NCBI GenBank assembly: GCA_019633425.1
Contig: WSUB01000124.1
Location: 1 to 64,000 of the forward strand
Reading direction: 5' to 3'
Length of the DNA stretch: 64,000 nt
From: Tulasnella sp. 424
Taxonomy: Eukaryota > Basidiomycota > Agaricomycetes > Cantharellales > Tulasnellaceae
A model generated the notes under the pieces. That model ran no database searches. It saw only the letters and a list, made by a program, of their open reading frames with translations, and was not told the DNA's origin. Position 1 is the first letter of the stretch, and the number at the start of each line of letters is the position of its first letter. Positions 12,601 through 23,052 of this stretch are shown piece after piece. The translations under genes and the position numbers were made by a program.

Positions 12601-12913
12601 ATTTCATATTGTATCCTCGTTATCTTATACGTAGTTCATTTTACAACACTTTCCGAATGATAGTCGATCCCTCCCACAGTCCGAAATACATTGCTTGTCA
12701 CATATAGAATAATCTAGCGTCTGTTCGTTTGTTGCACTTCGGAGCGTATATAGGTATGTATTATCGGTCTCGAAAGCCGCTGATTGGCCACTCTGAGAGA
12801 TCACGTCAACGGTGGGAGGTAGATGAGCGGGGCTTACAGAACTGCGGCGCGGGAAGCAGAAAGCGGCGTGCGTGATTCGTACTCTGACTGACGCTTCCTG
12901 TCTTTGTCCAGCA
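12601..12913. other. Intergenic stretch between NLR and F-box gene
   Basis: About 313 bp hold the NLR 3' untranslated region and the promoter of the next F-box gene. The minus-strand frame crossing it (12625-12954) has no start context or homologue in the window. Confidence 0.45.
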
Positions 12914-14483
12914 ATGCTCGCCGTTTCAAAAGAGTTAGCAACAGGTATTAACACGCGTTTGGCTCAATAAACGGCACGGCTGAAATATATCTCAGCCAGA
13001 GCTACTGCAATTCCGTCCACGCAATCTCCTTTTCTCGCTTTAGCGCCCGAGTTAACCGCCCATATCTTCAACTTTGTGGATCAGAGAAGCTGCTCCATTG
13101 CGGCACGCTCTTGCAAGGAACTGAAAGACTTTGCTCTTGACCAGCTGTGGAAGGAAATGCCGTATTTGTTGCCGTTGTTCAGATTACTGGACGACTTGAC
13201 ATACACTGTAAATGGATGGGTAAGCTTCGTTTGCATTGCATACGCCCTGACACCATTCCCGTAGTGGCCGCTAATTTCTACTCTGCTATTAGAATTTCTC
13301 CAATGGCCTTGCCAACTCAGACTGGGATAAGTTTTGGTCCTATGCTGAACGCGTTCGGGCAGTGACCGTCATTGACCGGACGGGTGCAAACGTCCGTTCG
13401 TGTCATCTCAATCCACAATTATTTCTTCACATATCTGCAGCGATGCCGACCAACAAAGGAGTCAGGCTTTTTCTTCCTAAACTTACAAGGCTGACTTTCC
13501 TTTGCTACCATCCTTACGGCACGACCATCCTACTACCCCTCATCAGTCCAACACTTCGTCACCTTTCCGTTTCGCTGTTCAAACCGTCTCCACACACAAA
13601 CCAAGTTGCAAGTACGACCTTTTCCACGCTCATCTCTATGCAGAGTCTCTCTCAATTGGATTCGCTCGAAGTCATCATCTCAAATGCGGGGTCCATTGCA
13701 ACAGAAGGAGGTCGACAAGCCCAAATCGCACTAGATAGGCGACTTGCAGAGCTCTTGGAGTCTCAGAGTCGTCTGCAATCTCTTCGGCTCACACCTCTTC
13801 GACCCGATTCCTCGCTGAACCAATCTTTCCTTCACCTGTCGGACCTTCGCTCATTGGTGATCACTTGCGAATTCGAGCCTCGGCACGGAAGCCTAACGGA
13901 GGGTATAGCTTCCATCGCTTCATGCACCACGTTGGAACGACTTCTACTTCGGGTTGGGGGCGACACCTCTGGGCATCGGTTCTCATTCTCCGATATTCGC
14001 CCCTTGCTGGCATGTCAGCGACTGGCTCTCTTAGACATATGCCACCTCGAGCCGCTAAGCTTGACCGATGCAGATGTGGAAGAGATGGGAAGGGCATGGA
14101 ATAGGATGGAGTCGCTCTCATTATGGTCCGATGATTTCCCCATTCATCTCCTGCTTTCCTTTGCAGCTTCGTTTTCCCCTCGCCTTCTCTTCCTCGGACT
14201 TCCGCTTAACCTAGAGGGTATCGAATCCATTGAATCTCGATCCCAGCTACCCCCTGGCGTCAAGTTCCCCGGATTGACTACCCTTCATATCGGCGACTCT
14301 TGGATCAAACCATACCAATTAGTGGCATTTACGGATTTGTTAGGCGTAATCTGCTCGCCCGGTGTCAAGGTTTGGTCAGGAGAGAGACCTTACAACTTAG
14401 ATGGGCACAAATCCGATAGGGCGAAGCAATGCAGGGAAGTGAATGTGCTTTTGGAGAAGGTCTTTCGCAAGAAGTCCTTGTAG
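12914..14483 (+). CDS. F-box protein with degenerate LRR-like tail, 481 aa
   Basis: Exons are 12914-12944, 12996-13219 and 13293-14483. The start was fixed by splicing: the only ATG that reaches the F-box in frame lies in a 31-nt first exon. Residues about 18-70 hold the F-box (APELTAHIFNFVDQ, then RSCKELKDFALDQLW). The motif SDWDKFWSYAERVRAV opens exon 3, and about 330 residues of leucine-rich, irregular repeats follow. F-box proteins dock substrates on SCF (SKP1-cullin-F-box) ubiquitin ligases; the tail usually binds the substrate. The next gene, at 14692, is a tandem paralogue with the same exon plan. The minus-strand array from 48746 to 63974 belongs to the same family. The substrate cannot be told. 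Confidence 0.8.
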
Positions 14484-14691
14484 ATATGTCAGCTGGGGGC
14501 TAAGTTTCTAGACTTGACGTACGTAGTTTTTCTAATGATTAATTACCGCGATCTCGACGTTCGCGTGCGTGACGAGTTCAGTCGTCACCTTGCGTGCTAA
14601 AGGAGCACACCTCCGAGACGCGGGAATCCTGGCACAGGTCACCTGACACCGCTCCACATTCCAATCGCAACTGAGGCACAACCAAGCCGAC

Positions 14692-16272
14692 ATGAAGAAC
14701 CGATCACAAAGAATACATTCAGGGTCGCAGGTTAAAGCCGCTGGTATGTCTACAGTCAAGGCCATGAGCCCTGTCCCTAACCATATTGCACCCCTTAGCT
14801 GCTGTGATAGCACCCGCCCAACCAGCCATCTTCTGCCTGTCGACGGAAGTCCTCGAAAAGATCTTCAGCTTCCTTGACCAACGCAGTTGCTACCATGCCG
14901 CACGTACCTGCAAGCGATTCAAAGAACCAGCCCTTAATCGGCTTTGGCACGAGCTCACAACGCTGGCAGCGCCGCTTTCACTCTTGGATGAATTGACAAA
15001 CACTGGGAGCGGTTGGGTAAGCCCAGGCGGTGGATAATACCCGATGTAGTGTAGAAGACTGAATTTTCTTGGCTGCCCATTCGCGGGCCTCAGACGTTTC
15101 GTAACGGACTCGCCAGGGTTGACTGGTCCAAGTATTGGTCCTACGCCAACCGCGTCCGTCAGGTTCGCCTCGCCGACAAATCACAGGGTCGCAAGGCCCA
15201 TATCAACCCGCAGGCACTCTTTCACGCATTAGTAGCAACTACAGGTCAAATTGGCCATGGCGCAATTCTTCCAAAAGCCAAGCGATTACAATTTGATTTC
15301 CAACGACCGACCGGTCCAGCAATGATGCTTTCCCTCATCAGCCCAGCCGTCCGATGCATCACAGTAACAATCCCCCAGGCTTCCGAAGAAACGAGTCAAG
15401 CCGCCAGCATAGTCTTCTCGACTCTGACCTCGATGTCTAGCGCTCTTAAGCTCGAGCAGTTTGACATCACTGTCTCAGACGCTCGGAGGACGCTCGATTC
15501 AAGTATAATAGCATTTATAGCCTCCCAACTGGAGCTGCAATGTCTCCGAATTCACCCAATCAATACCTTATCTTCACTCAAGGAAGCGATCAGCCCTCTC
15601 ACAAGCCTGCGAGCCCTGGACGTCACCTGCAGGTCTAGCCCTTATAACTCACTGATTGAGGACACCATACGTTCTATCGCCTCCTGCATCGAATTGGAGC
15701 TACTTCAGATCCAAGGACCTTCATCCAACACCCAGCACCCGTTTTCACTCATCCAGCCGTTGCTACCATGCAGGCGTCTGGTCAACCTAGACATCTCCTG
15801 GTTCGGGCCCATTACATTGAACGCCTCTGACGTGGGAGAAATGGGCAAGGCTTGGACCAAGTTGGAATCCCTCCAATTCTCACTCATTGGCAACGCTATG
15901 CCAGTCGCTCTGCTCCTAACGTTTGCAGCTTCATTCCCCTCCCTTCGCTCCCTCGTTGTCCCCTTGGATGTCTCAACAGTCGACACTATAACCCCCCTTA
16001 CGACAGAGGTTCCTACTCACGAATTAAAGCAACTCTTTCCCGGATCCCCAATCAAAGAAACTCATGTTCAACCTTTCGCGGAGTTTCTGAGCACAATCTT
16101 CCGACCGGGATTACGGATCTTCTCTGGGAGTGGCCCAGGAGAGCCGAACGGAAGTAAGGAATCTTCGCGGCATTGCGATCAGGTCAACAACCTTTTGGGT
16201 CTAATCTGGCGGGCTGAGGATCGAGCCCGTCGGAAACTCAAAAACGAGCTTGGAGTTGCTGTTGGGGTTTGA
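14692..16272 (+). CDS. F-box protein with degenerate LRR-like tail, 482 aa (tandem paralogue)
   Basis: Exons are 14692-14743, 14799-15016 and 15094-16272; the phases (1, then 0) equal those of the upstream paralogue at 12914. The first intron has a strong GTATGT donor. The F-box lies at residues about 30-80 (STEVLEKIFSFLDQ, then AARTCKRFKEPALNRLW). Exon 3 opens with the family motif VDWSKYWSYANRVRQV and continues into leucine-rich sequence. It lies about 200 bp after the preceding gene on the same strand, so the pair arose by tandem duplication. The role is inferred to be substrate recruitment to an SCF ubiquitin ligase. The C-terminus is basic (RARRKLKNELG). Confidence 0.8.
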
Positions 16273-17465
16273 TTTCCATCTGTTTAATTCTTTCCGTGTA
16301 TTTTGGTTTTTATCATTCTACGAAACGGTCGTTTCGCCTGTACGAGATGTTATGATCCTATGCCCCCAAGCACGAGCTATCGCGTTGTCTACTTATTGTG
16401 GCTCTTAAATACTCGAATCAATCTATTCGAACGGAACGAGGGTGGCTAAATTCACGAGCAATAAGGAGTTATTACCTCGCAGATACGACCCAAAATACTC
16501 TTCCACATGCTGAGAATTCGATCTCAAACCAGTCCCGATATTCTCTGCAGTCGCCCTTCGATTCGTTATTTCTTCCGTTCGACGCGTTCTCGTAGCAATC
16601 CACAAAATTCAAGAAGCATAAATGAAGCTGCCTGGGTTATCTGTTTAAAATGTAAAGGGCTGAGAATTCTGGTCACCTTGACTAACTATGTTAGTTGGCA
16701 CAGCTTCTTGGACGTCCCGGGGGGGGGGGGTAGCAGCTCCAACGTGATGGCTTTGTTGGCATCCCAGTCTACTCTTCGAAGGTATTCAAATCTATTTTAC
16801 TCGATATTCCTCCCCGCAGGGACATTCATCCATTCCGATGACATCGTAGCCGGGAGTTTTGATTCCTATGACGGTATATATGCATGCAGCGAACATCAAA
16901 CCCTGCAAATCATATAGTCCTCCGACGCCCCTCTGCGCACTTCCACCTCTCCAATAGCCCCTTAGCCTTGCTCGTCCATATTTTCCCTATCTGCAGTCAT
17001 CAGATATCATGTGAAGGGTATGCCAGGCCTTGCTCGGTGACGTAGCGAGTGTTCCTCAGGAACGTCCGATGAACACGGAAATTAGCTGGCCGGCGGCTAC
17101 CCATGGTTTGATTGCGGGAAACACCCAGCTGACCTGATCAGCATTACCCTACTGGATTGGATTCCTTCCGAGGGGCTGTTAAATGCTATATCAAGCCACG
17201 TTTTGCCGTGTCTTTATCGCGCAGCTCGGAATATTTCTCACCGTCCCACCAGCACTACAATTTGTTACCGTGTCTGCAAGGCGCAGAATCGGCCGCGATC
17301 GATATTTAGATCTTATCTACTACTTCGACGCGTAATTTTAATGCAGTCAGCACCCAGTCTTGGCAGGTGTTTAGCGCAGGTCCCCTCCCTGTTTGTGTCC
17401 CGCTCCTCGATTCTGTTCAAACTCCTGGCCTCGTAGTCCCTCCATTATGTTTCGTGTACTCTGAG
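16273..17465. other. Intergenic stretch, no gene supported
   Basis: About 1.2 kb without a convincing gene. It contains a run of 12 G (16719-16730) and short frames such as 16507-16917 and 17203-17436 that lack start and splice context or any relative in the window. Confidence 0.5.
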
Positions 17466-17830
17466 GGCAAGGAGTAAAATTAAGGCGTGGAAAAGGAACA
17501 CTTTTATCTTCGTCCTTGCTAACCGTGTTCACAGCAGCTGCATTCCTTTGTTACGGACTTCGATATGAAGCGGAGAAATATCGCTCTCCGGAACTGAATA
17601 CTAGTCCTACTTTTTTACGACATTAGGAAGACTTGCTTACAGGTATTCAGGAGGCCGTAGAAGGATGCGGCAGTCAAGACTTCCAATTTTGGACACCACG
17701 CCAGCGGGTTCGGTTAAAGTAGCCACGGCTCCTTCTGCATTTCAATGCAATGTATTCTTTCTCTCCTAGCTCTGTAGCCCTTAAAACATTGATAATTTCC
17801 CACAGATTCTCCTGCTTAACTGGCTCCGTG

Positions 17831-17840
17831 TTATATAAGA
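17831..17840 (+). promoter_or_regulatory. TATA box of the first cysteine-rich peptide gene
   Basis: TTATATAAGA lies about 80 bp upstream of the start codon at 17919. The same element is kept at the same distance in the duplicate gene at 19280, and a TATAAAG lies about 107 bp upstream of the third gene. Confidence 0.65.
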
Positions 17841-17918
17841 AGTCCCCCGAAAGCAACCTCAAGACTTACAGACACTGAACATCCTCTGAGCCACTCGACG
17901 ACGTCCCACGAAAAGAAA

Positions 17919-18198
17919 ATGCAGTTCAAGTTCGCCCTCACCGCTCTTCTCACCGCGGCTGTTACATCCGTTCTGGCTGCCCCGGCTCCCAACCCAATCG
18001 CTGCGCCAGCACCGCAGACCACTTGCACCCCCAAAGGCTCGAAGTGCAACAGTGCGTGGTATCTCAGATTTCCGTACCCGAAACATATTTGACTTATTCC
18101 ATCTGCTTTTCATGATCTCAGCGAGTCCTTATCCATGCTGCGCGCCAGCATATTGCCACGCAGTTGCCGATGGGGCGTACGGCTGGTACTGCTATTAG
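17919..18198 (+). CDS. Small secreted six-cysteine (knottin-like) peptide, 69 aa
   Basis: Exons 17919-18051 and 18122-18198 are joined across a 70-bp GT-AG intron in phase 1. Residues 1-20 are a typical signal peptide (basic start, then ALTALLTAAVTSVLA), with likely cleavage before APAP. A short Ala-Pro-rich stretch follows, then a compact core with the spacing C-x6-C-x6-CC-x4-C-x11-C. That order (C-C-CC-C-C) fits an inhibitor cystine knot, and it is identical in the two sister genes at 19280 and 20777. The core ends almost at the last cysteine. I do not recognise a characterised family. Secretion is well supported. A role as an antimicrobial, effector or signalling peptide is only a possibility. 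Confidence 0.8.
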
Positions 18199-19187
18199 GT
18201 CAAAGCGCCTGATGCCTCTGATTGTACGTGCTGGAAAGACAGCAGCATAGAGCTTTAGCTAACCACAGACTATCATCCCGTAGACGCTCGCTCAAGAACC
18301 ATGCCCGTTAGGTCGTAATTTTGGTAGCGATCGCTGTAAACATGTTATTTGTAGCTTTGTAGCGAATGAGGTGTATGCTATTGTATTAACGTGTACGCGG
18401 CGTCGGCGAGACTGCTTGGCATTCTGGACTATCTAAGCCAGCATATTTCACTGAGGGGATATTTAGTGAACGAATCATCACGGATTCAGAGAATGTTCAG
18501 GTGCCTCAGTATGCCTAAGCGACATCCACAATTAACAATAACTGGAGAGCTCACAGTTTCCGAAGTCAGATAGCACCTGACACTACAGTCTCGTACGAGA
18601 AATGGGAAACGTTCCAGCATTTCAATCTATCACCCTCTTCTCAATCCCCCCGAATAGCCTGCACACCCATACGTATTCCATCCCGGCCTATCCGGACTCC
18701 CAAGGAATTTAAGCACGTTTTAATCGAAGGACACGCGCCTGAGTCTGAGAGACTACCCAACCGGCGGCCGTGCCTGGACCTTTTAAACTCTTAGTTCTGC
18801 CGTGTACATGCCCCCTTCGCGGCAAGGAGTGAAAATTAAGGCGTGGAAAAGGAGCACTTTTGTCTTCGTCCTTGCTAACCGTGTTCACAGTAGCTGCATG
18901 CCTCGGTCATGGACTTCGATATGAAGCGGAGAAATATCGTTCTCAGGAACTGAATACTAGTCTTCCTTTGTAACGACATTAGGAAGACTTACCTACAGGT
19001 ATTCACGAGGCCGTAGAAGGATGCGGCAGCCAAGACTTCCAATTTTGGACACCACACCAGCGGGCTCGGTTAAAGTAGCCACGCCTCCTTCTGCATTTCA
19101 ATGTAATGTATTCTTCCTCTCCTAGCTCTGTAGCCCCTAAAACATTGATAATTTCCCATAGATTTTCCAGCTTGTCCGGCTGCTTGG

Positions 19188-19195
19188 TATATAAG
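19188..19195 (+). promoter_or_regulatory. TATA box of the second cysteine-rich peptide gene
   Basis: TATATAAG lies about 92 bp upstream of the start codon at 19280, at the position of the TATA element in the first duplicate. Confidence 0.65.
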
Positions 19196-19279
19196 AAGTA
19201 TCGCGAAAGCAGTCTCAAGACTTACAGACAGTGAACATCCTCAGAGCCATTCGACGACACCCCACCCCCCCAAAAAAAG

Positions 19280-19563
19280 ATGCATTTCAAGCTCGCCCTT
19301 ACCGCTCTCCTCACCGCGGCTGCTACATCCGTCTTGGCTGCTCCAGCTCCTAACCCAGTCGCTGCGCCAGCACCGCAGACTACTTGCACCGGCGTAGGCC
19401 AGAAGTGCAACAGTGCGTGATATCTCAGATTTGCGTACCCGGAACATATCTGACTCATTCCATCTGCTTTGTTACGATCGATTTAGCGAGTCCTTATCCA
19501 TGCTGCGATGGGACCTCCTGCCACGCAATTGCCGATGGCGCGTACGGCTGGTACTGCTATTAG
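19280..19563 (+). CDS. Small secreted six-cysteine (knottin-like) peptide, 69 aa (duplicate)
   Basis: Exons 19280-19412 and 19487-19563 have the same sizes (133 and 77 nt) and intron phase as the first gene. The signal peptide and Ala-Pro spacer are nearly unchanged. The cysteine spacing C-x6-C-x6-CC-x4-C-x11-C is exact. The first loop (TGVGQK against TPKGSK) and the loop after the double cysteine (DGTS against APAY) differ strongly, while the rest of exon 2 is almost identical. An A-rich run directly precedes the ATG. The TATA box is conserved. It is an intact, recently duplicated copy whose function cannot be told. Confidence 0.8.
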
Positions 19564-20168
19564 GGCAAAGCGATTGATGCCTCTGACTGTATGTGCTGGA
19601 AGGATAGCAAGATCGAGCGTTAGCTAATCACAGACTGTCATCCCGTAGACCCTCGCTCAAGAACTATGGCCGTTAGGTCGTAATTTTGGTAGCGCATGAT
19701 ATCTCCAGCTTTGTAGTGAATGATGTGTATACTATTGTATTGACGCGTACGCGGTGTCAGCGAGACTGCTTGGCATTCTGGGCTGCCTAAGCCAGCATAT
19801 TTCACCGAGTGGATATGTAGTGAACGAACCATTACGGATTCAGAGAATGTTTCCGGTGCCTCGATGCTTAAGTGACATCCGCAATTGGAAAGCTAACAAC
19901 TTTCAAAGTCAGATAGCACCTGACACTATAGTCTCGTACGAGAAATAGGAAACGTTCCAACATTTCAATCTATCACCCTCTTCTCAATCTCTCCCCCCGA
20001 ATAGCCTATACACCCATACGCATCCCACCCCGGCCTATCCGGACTCCCAAGGAATTTTTAAGCACGTTTAATCGAAGGACGCGCGCCTGAGTCTGGGAGA
20101 CTACCCAACCGGCGGCCGTGCCTGGACCTTTTAAACTCTTAGTTTTGCCGTGTACATGCCCCCTTCGC

Positions 20169-20776
20169 ACGCCCGACTCGCTCGGAATATCTCCAAACTC
20201 TCGATGCTTCTCCGGTCCTAGGAGGTTTAATTGGCATAGACATTTCGGCCAGCGGTGAGTCTCTGAGCGAGTGAACGAATCTACAGTTTGACGATCATAG
20301 GTTGAAGGGAAGGGCGGCCAGGTTGATCATATCGTCTTCACTTCTTGGTCTCAACAAATTCCAACAGCTCCCGCTCCCTGAAGTGAGATACTAGACGGAG
20401 CAATATCGCGCATATATTGAATAGTAACTGTATTGGTTTACGACATAATCGATACTGGCAAAAGGGATATACCCTGCCGTCCAGTTGATACGGCAGCCAA
20501 GAGGACTTCCAAATCGGGCACCGAACATCGGACAAATGGCCACAATGCCTCATGCCCCCCTCGATTCTCAAGAAGGTCCTCTCTCGGTTCCTGGCGTTCC
20601 TGCTCATGGGACCTAGGTGATTATCCACGAATTTTCCCCCTTGCTTAATTGGGTTGCCCATCGTATAAAGAACGAAGACCTTCGGCTCCTCGACGAACTT
20701 TACCCCAGGATCCAAAAGTCTTCTCGAACCCCGTAGCACTACATCTATCTATCCTACCCCCTCACTTCAGAAAGAG
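20169..20776. promoter_or_regulatory. Upstream region of the third peptide gene, with TATA element
   Basis: About 600 bp with no gene. TATAAAG at 20664-20670 stands about 107 bp before the start codon at 20777 and matches the TATA elements of the sister genes. Upstream of this the sequence no longer aligns with the 1.35-kb duplicated units. Confidence 0.55.
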
Positions 20777-21066
20777 ATGAACTTCAAGCTCGCTCTTGCC
20801 GCTCTTCTTACCGCTTCCGTGACTTCGGTCTTGGCCGCACCGGCTCCGGTAGCTGAACCGGCTCCGAACCCGATCGCTGCGCCAGCACCACAAGTAACCT
20901 GCAGCGGCCAGGGACAGAGGTGCTCTAGTACGTGCAATCCATTTAGAAGCGTATATCACATTTTTTGACGACGACTTTGTTATTGAAAGCCACCCCCGCT
21001 GGATGCTGCGCCCCATATACGTGCCACGAGGTCGCTGGTGGTGCTTACGGTTTCTGGTGCTACTAA
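20777..21066 (+). CDS. Small secreted six-cysteine (knottin-like) peptide, 75 aa
   Basis: Exons 20777-20927 and 20990-21066 join in phase 1; the second exon is 77 nt as in both sister genes. The signal peptide (ALAALLTASVTSVLA) matches the others. The Ala-Pro spacer is longer by one PVAEPA-like repeat, which accounts for the six extra residues. The core again has C-x6-C-x6-CC-x4-C-x11-C and ends in Tyr after the last cysteine. The flanks differ from the 1.35-kb units, so this is the oldest split in the trio. Kept spacing across the three copies argues that the fold is under selection. Confidence 0.8.
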
Positions 21067-23052
21067 ATAGCGTGCCGGTTCACAATTCCTCCTGCGAGGT
21101 TGTAAGTGGTTACTCGGTGGCGTCTTGGGGGTGTTTGTGTGATTGACGAAAAGTTCACTTCACGCAGGCCGTGCGCATTGCCGCAATGAGATCATTGGTA
21201 GTGATACGACGTTACTCATAGTAGCGATGAATGTATATACGTGGATTATGAAGCTAAATGATGCCGTGCATTAGGCTTGCTTGGTCAGTGTCTCGGCTCA
21301 CGCGCCGTCCCGTGCGTCACCGCTCCCTGAATTGCACAGGAGCGTGGACCCGGAATCGTCTTTAGCGTCACATTAATGAAAAGCCGATTAAAGTAGGGCA
21401 TGACGTTAATTAGCTTGGGCTCTGCCGCGGAGTTCAAAGAGGATTTCGTCGACCTTGAGTTTGACAGTGTGACGCGGTGGCCATCCTGGGAACCAACGCC
21501 TGCGTGGTGGTGGTGCGCAAGCCGTGCAGTGATTTCCAAAAGGTAAAAATCGTCACCCCTATCTTATCTGAACCACCACTGTCAACCGCCTCAGTCCACG
21601 ATGGAGCCATTTCATCGTCCAATATCAGCTGATGTGATGCGCTTTGAATAGCAGCTAGTGGAACGCGTTCGTCAAGGTCACGAAGAGGCGAGCGGTTAGG
21701 AGCGCTGTCTCAAGCAACACGACGAAAAGGCGAGGCGTTCCGTCCAACCAAGGTATGGTGGATTGTACAATGATCACTCCTATAATACGTTTTTTGAAGG
21801 TCGTCTTATCGTGTTTGACTTGCTGGACAGCCGGCGGTGCTCCTATTCAAAGAAAGCGTACACCACGAGGTTGCCTCGTTGCTCTTTGGCATAGGGCGTT
21901 CGCCCCACCCTTCAAACCAACATTCTAGCGGCATACTACTCCTCAACTTAGCACCGATCTTAGGCCTTTCTCCTTTGCGTGGATCGGCCTTCATCCCTCC
22001 TTCGTTCAACGGCGTTGCACCGCAAACCCTTCAGGAGTCTCTGGCTGGCAAGAAGACGCCATTTGATTAGATAACTCCTGACCGACTGGGTGAAAGCCGG
22101 ACCGTGTACCTCGCCGGCGGTGTTGGGACGGTTGTACTAGGATGTTTGAAGGTCAGGTTGACGTCGGGAAGACCAAGGGAAGAGTACGTGGACACCTTGA
22201 CGACCACAGAGCGCCTTTGTAGGACACTGACTTCCACCCACTTCCCTTTTACTCTACTCCCCCCGCCCACCAGAAACTTTCCATCTTTGGTATTTCCCGT
22301 CTCAACGCCTCGTCGACATCTTTCGTTAACCGATTCGCTATTCTCCGACTCCGTGTCTTCTTCGCGCGCTCCTATTCCCAAATAGGGATAGCGCGAAACA
22401 CGTCAGGGTCCTGCGTCTTATTTGGTGATTATTTGTGGCGCGAGAAGCACCTGGCAAATATTTTGTCATTTCACAATGCTCACACACAGGGCAGGGATTT
22501 CTCTGTTGCACTCACTTCCCATCCCAGACCAGAGACTCCGTTCCTCCCTCCCTCCCGTCCTCACCCTCCCCCCCTTCAACGGTCGTTCGTCTCGTCGTCG
22601 ACTTACTCCGACCGATCATCCGTTAGCGGTCTCTAGCGGTGTCGGTGCTGTATAGCTGAGATTCAGTGCGCTGGTCACGCATCCATACACTTTCCCGAAA
22701 AATCGCAATCTCAACCAACAGGACTAGTGACGCATTCTGCAACGAGGCAAGCCCACACATGTCATCCCCTTTCAGCTTTATAGTCCTGACCAATCCCTCT
22801 TTTCTTTACTTTGCTCTGCTGGCCAGTCTCTCGCCACGACGCATCAACGTACGACGAACGCAAGCAGCGACGAAACGAACGATCGGACGGAAAACAAAAA
22901 CGAACTTCTCGGTTACGGTTTTCCCACTTTCGAATTTGCGGCCCGACCTCTCTCCATTGCCTTTATTGGACATTTCGCTTTGGACTGAGGCCATCTTTTC
23001 GACACGCAACGACCACGGCAAAAAGTAACGTCCATCTCTGTCAAGGAAAACC
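21067..23052. other. Long intergenic stretch before the membrane-protein gene
   Basis: About 2 kb without a supported gene. The longer frames (22811-23392 plus, 22806-23276 minus) run into the coding region that starts at 23053 and look like its shadows. The right half is pyrimidine-rich (CTCCCTCCCTCCCGTCC around 22545), which suits a promoter or 5' untranslated region. Confidence 0.5.

Larger units (their letters stand above)
17466..18820. repeat. Direct tandem duplication around a secreted-peptide gene, unit 1
   Basis: The unit begins at GGCAAGGAGT (17466) and ends at CCCCCTTCGC (18811-18820). The next unit begins at once with the same GGCAAGGAGT. Promoter, both exons, the intron and about 600 bp of 3' flank are all clearly alignable between the two units. 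It contains the peptide gene at 17919-18198. Confidence 0.85.
18821..20168. repeat. Direct tandem duplication around a secreted-peptide gene, unit 2
   Basis: The second copy of the 1.35-kb unit starts at GGCAAGGAGT (18821) and ends at CCCCCTTCGC (20159-20168), after which the sequences part. Most of the unit differs from unit 1 only by scattered substitutions and small indels. The strongest coding difference is concentrated in two loops of the peptide. Confidence 0.85.

Noticed and set aside
16507..16917. Open frame of 136 codons spanning a run of 12 G
   Set aside because: The run of glycine-like codons from the G tract and the lack of start or splice context argue against coding.
17919..21066. 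Calling the six-cysteine peptides known toxins or defensins
   Set aside because: Only the cysteine spacing is shared with knottins; no residue-level similarity to a named toxin or defensin family could be seen, so no such function is claimed.
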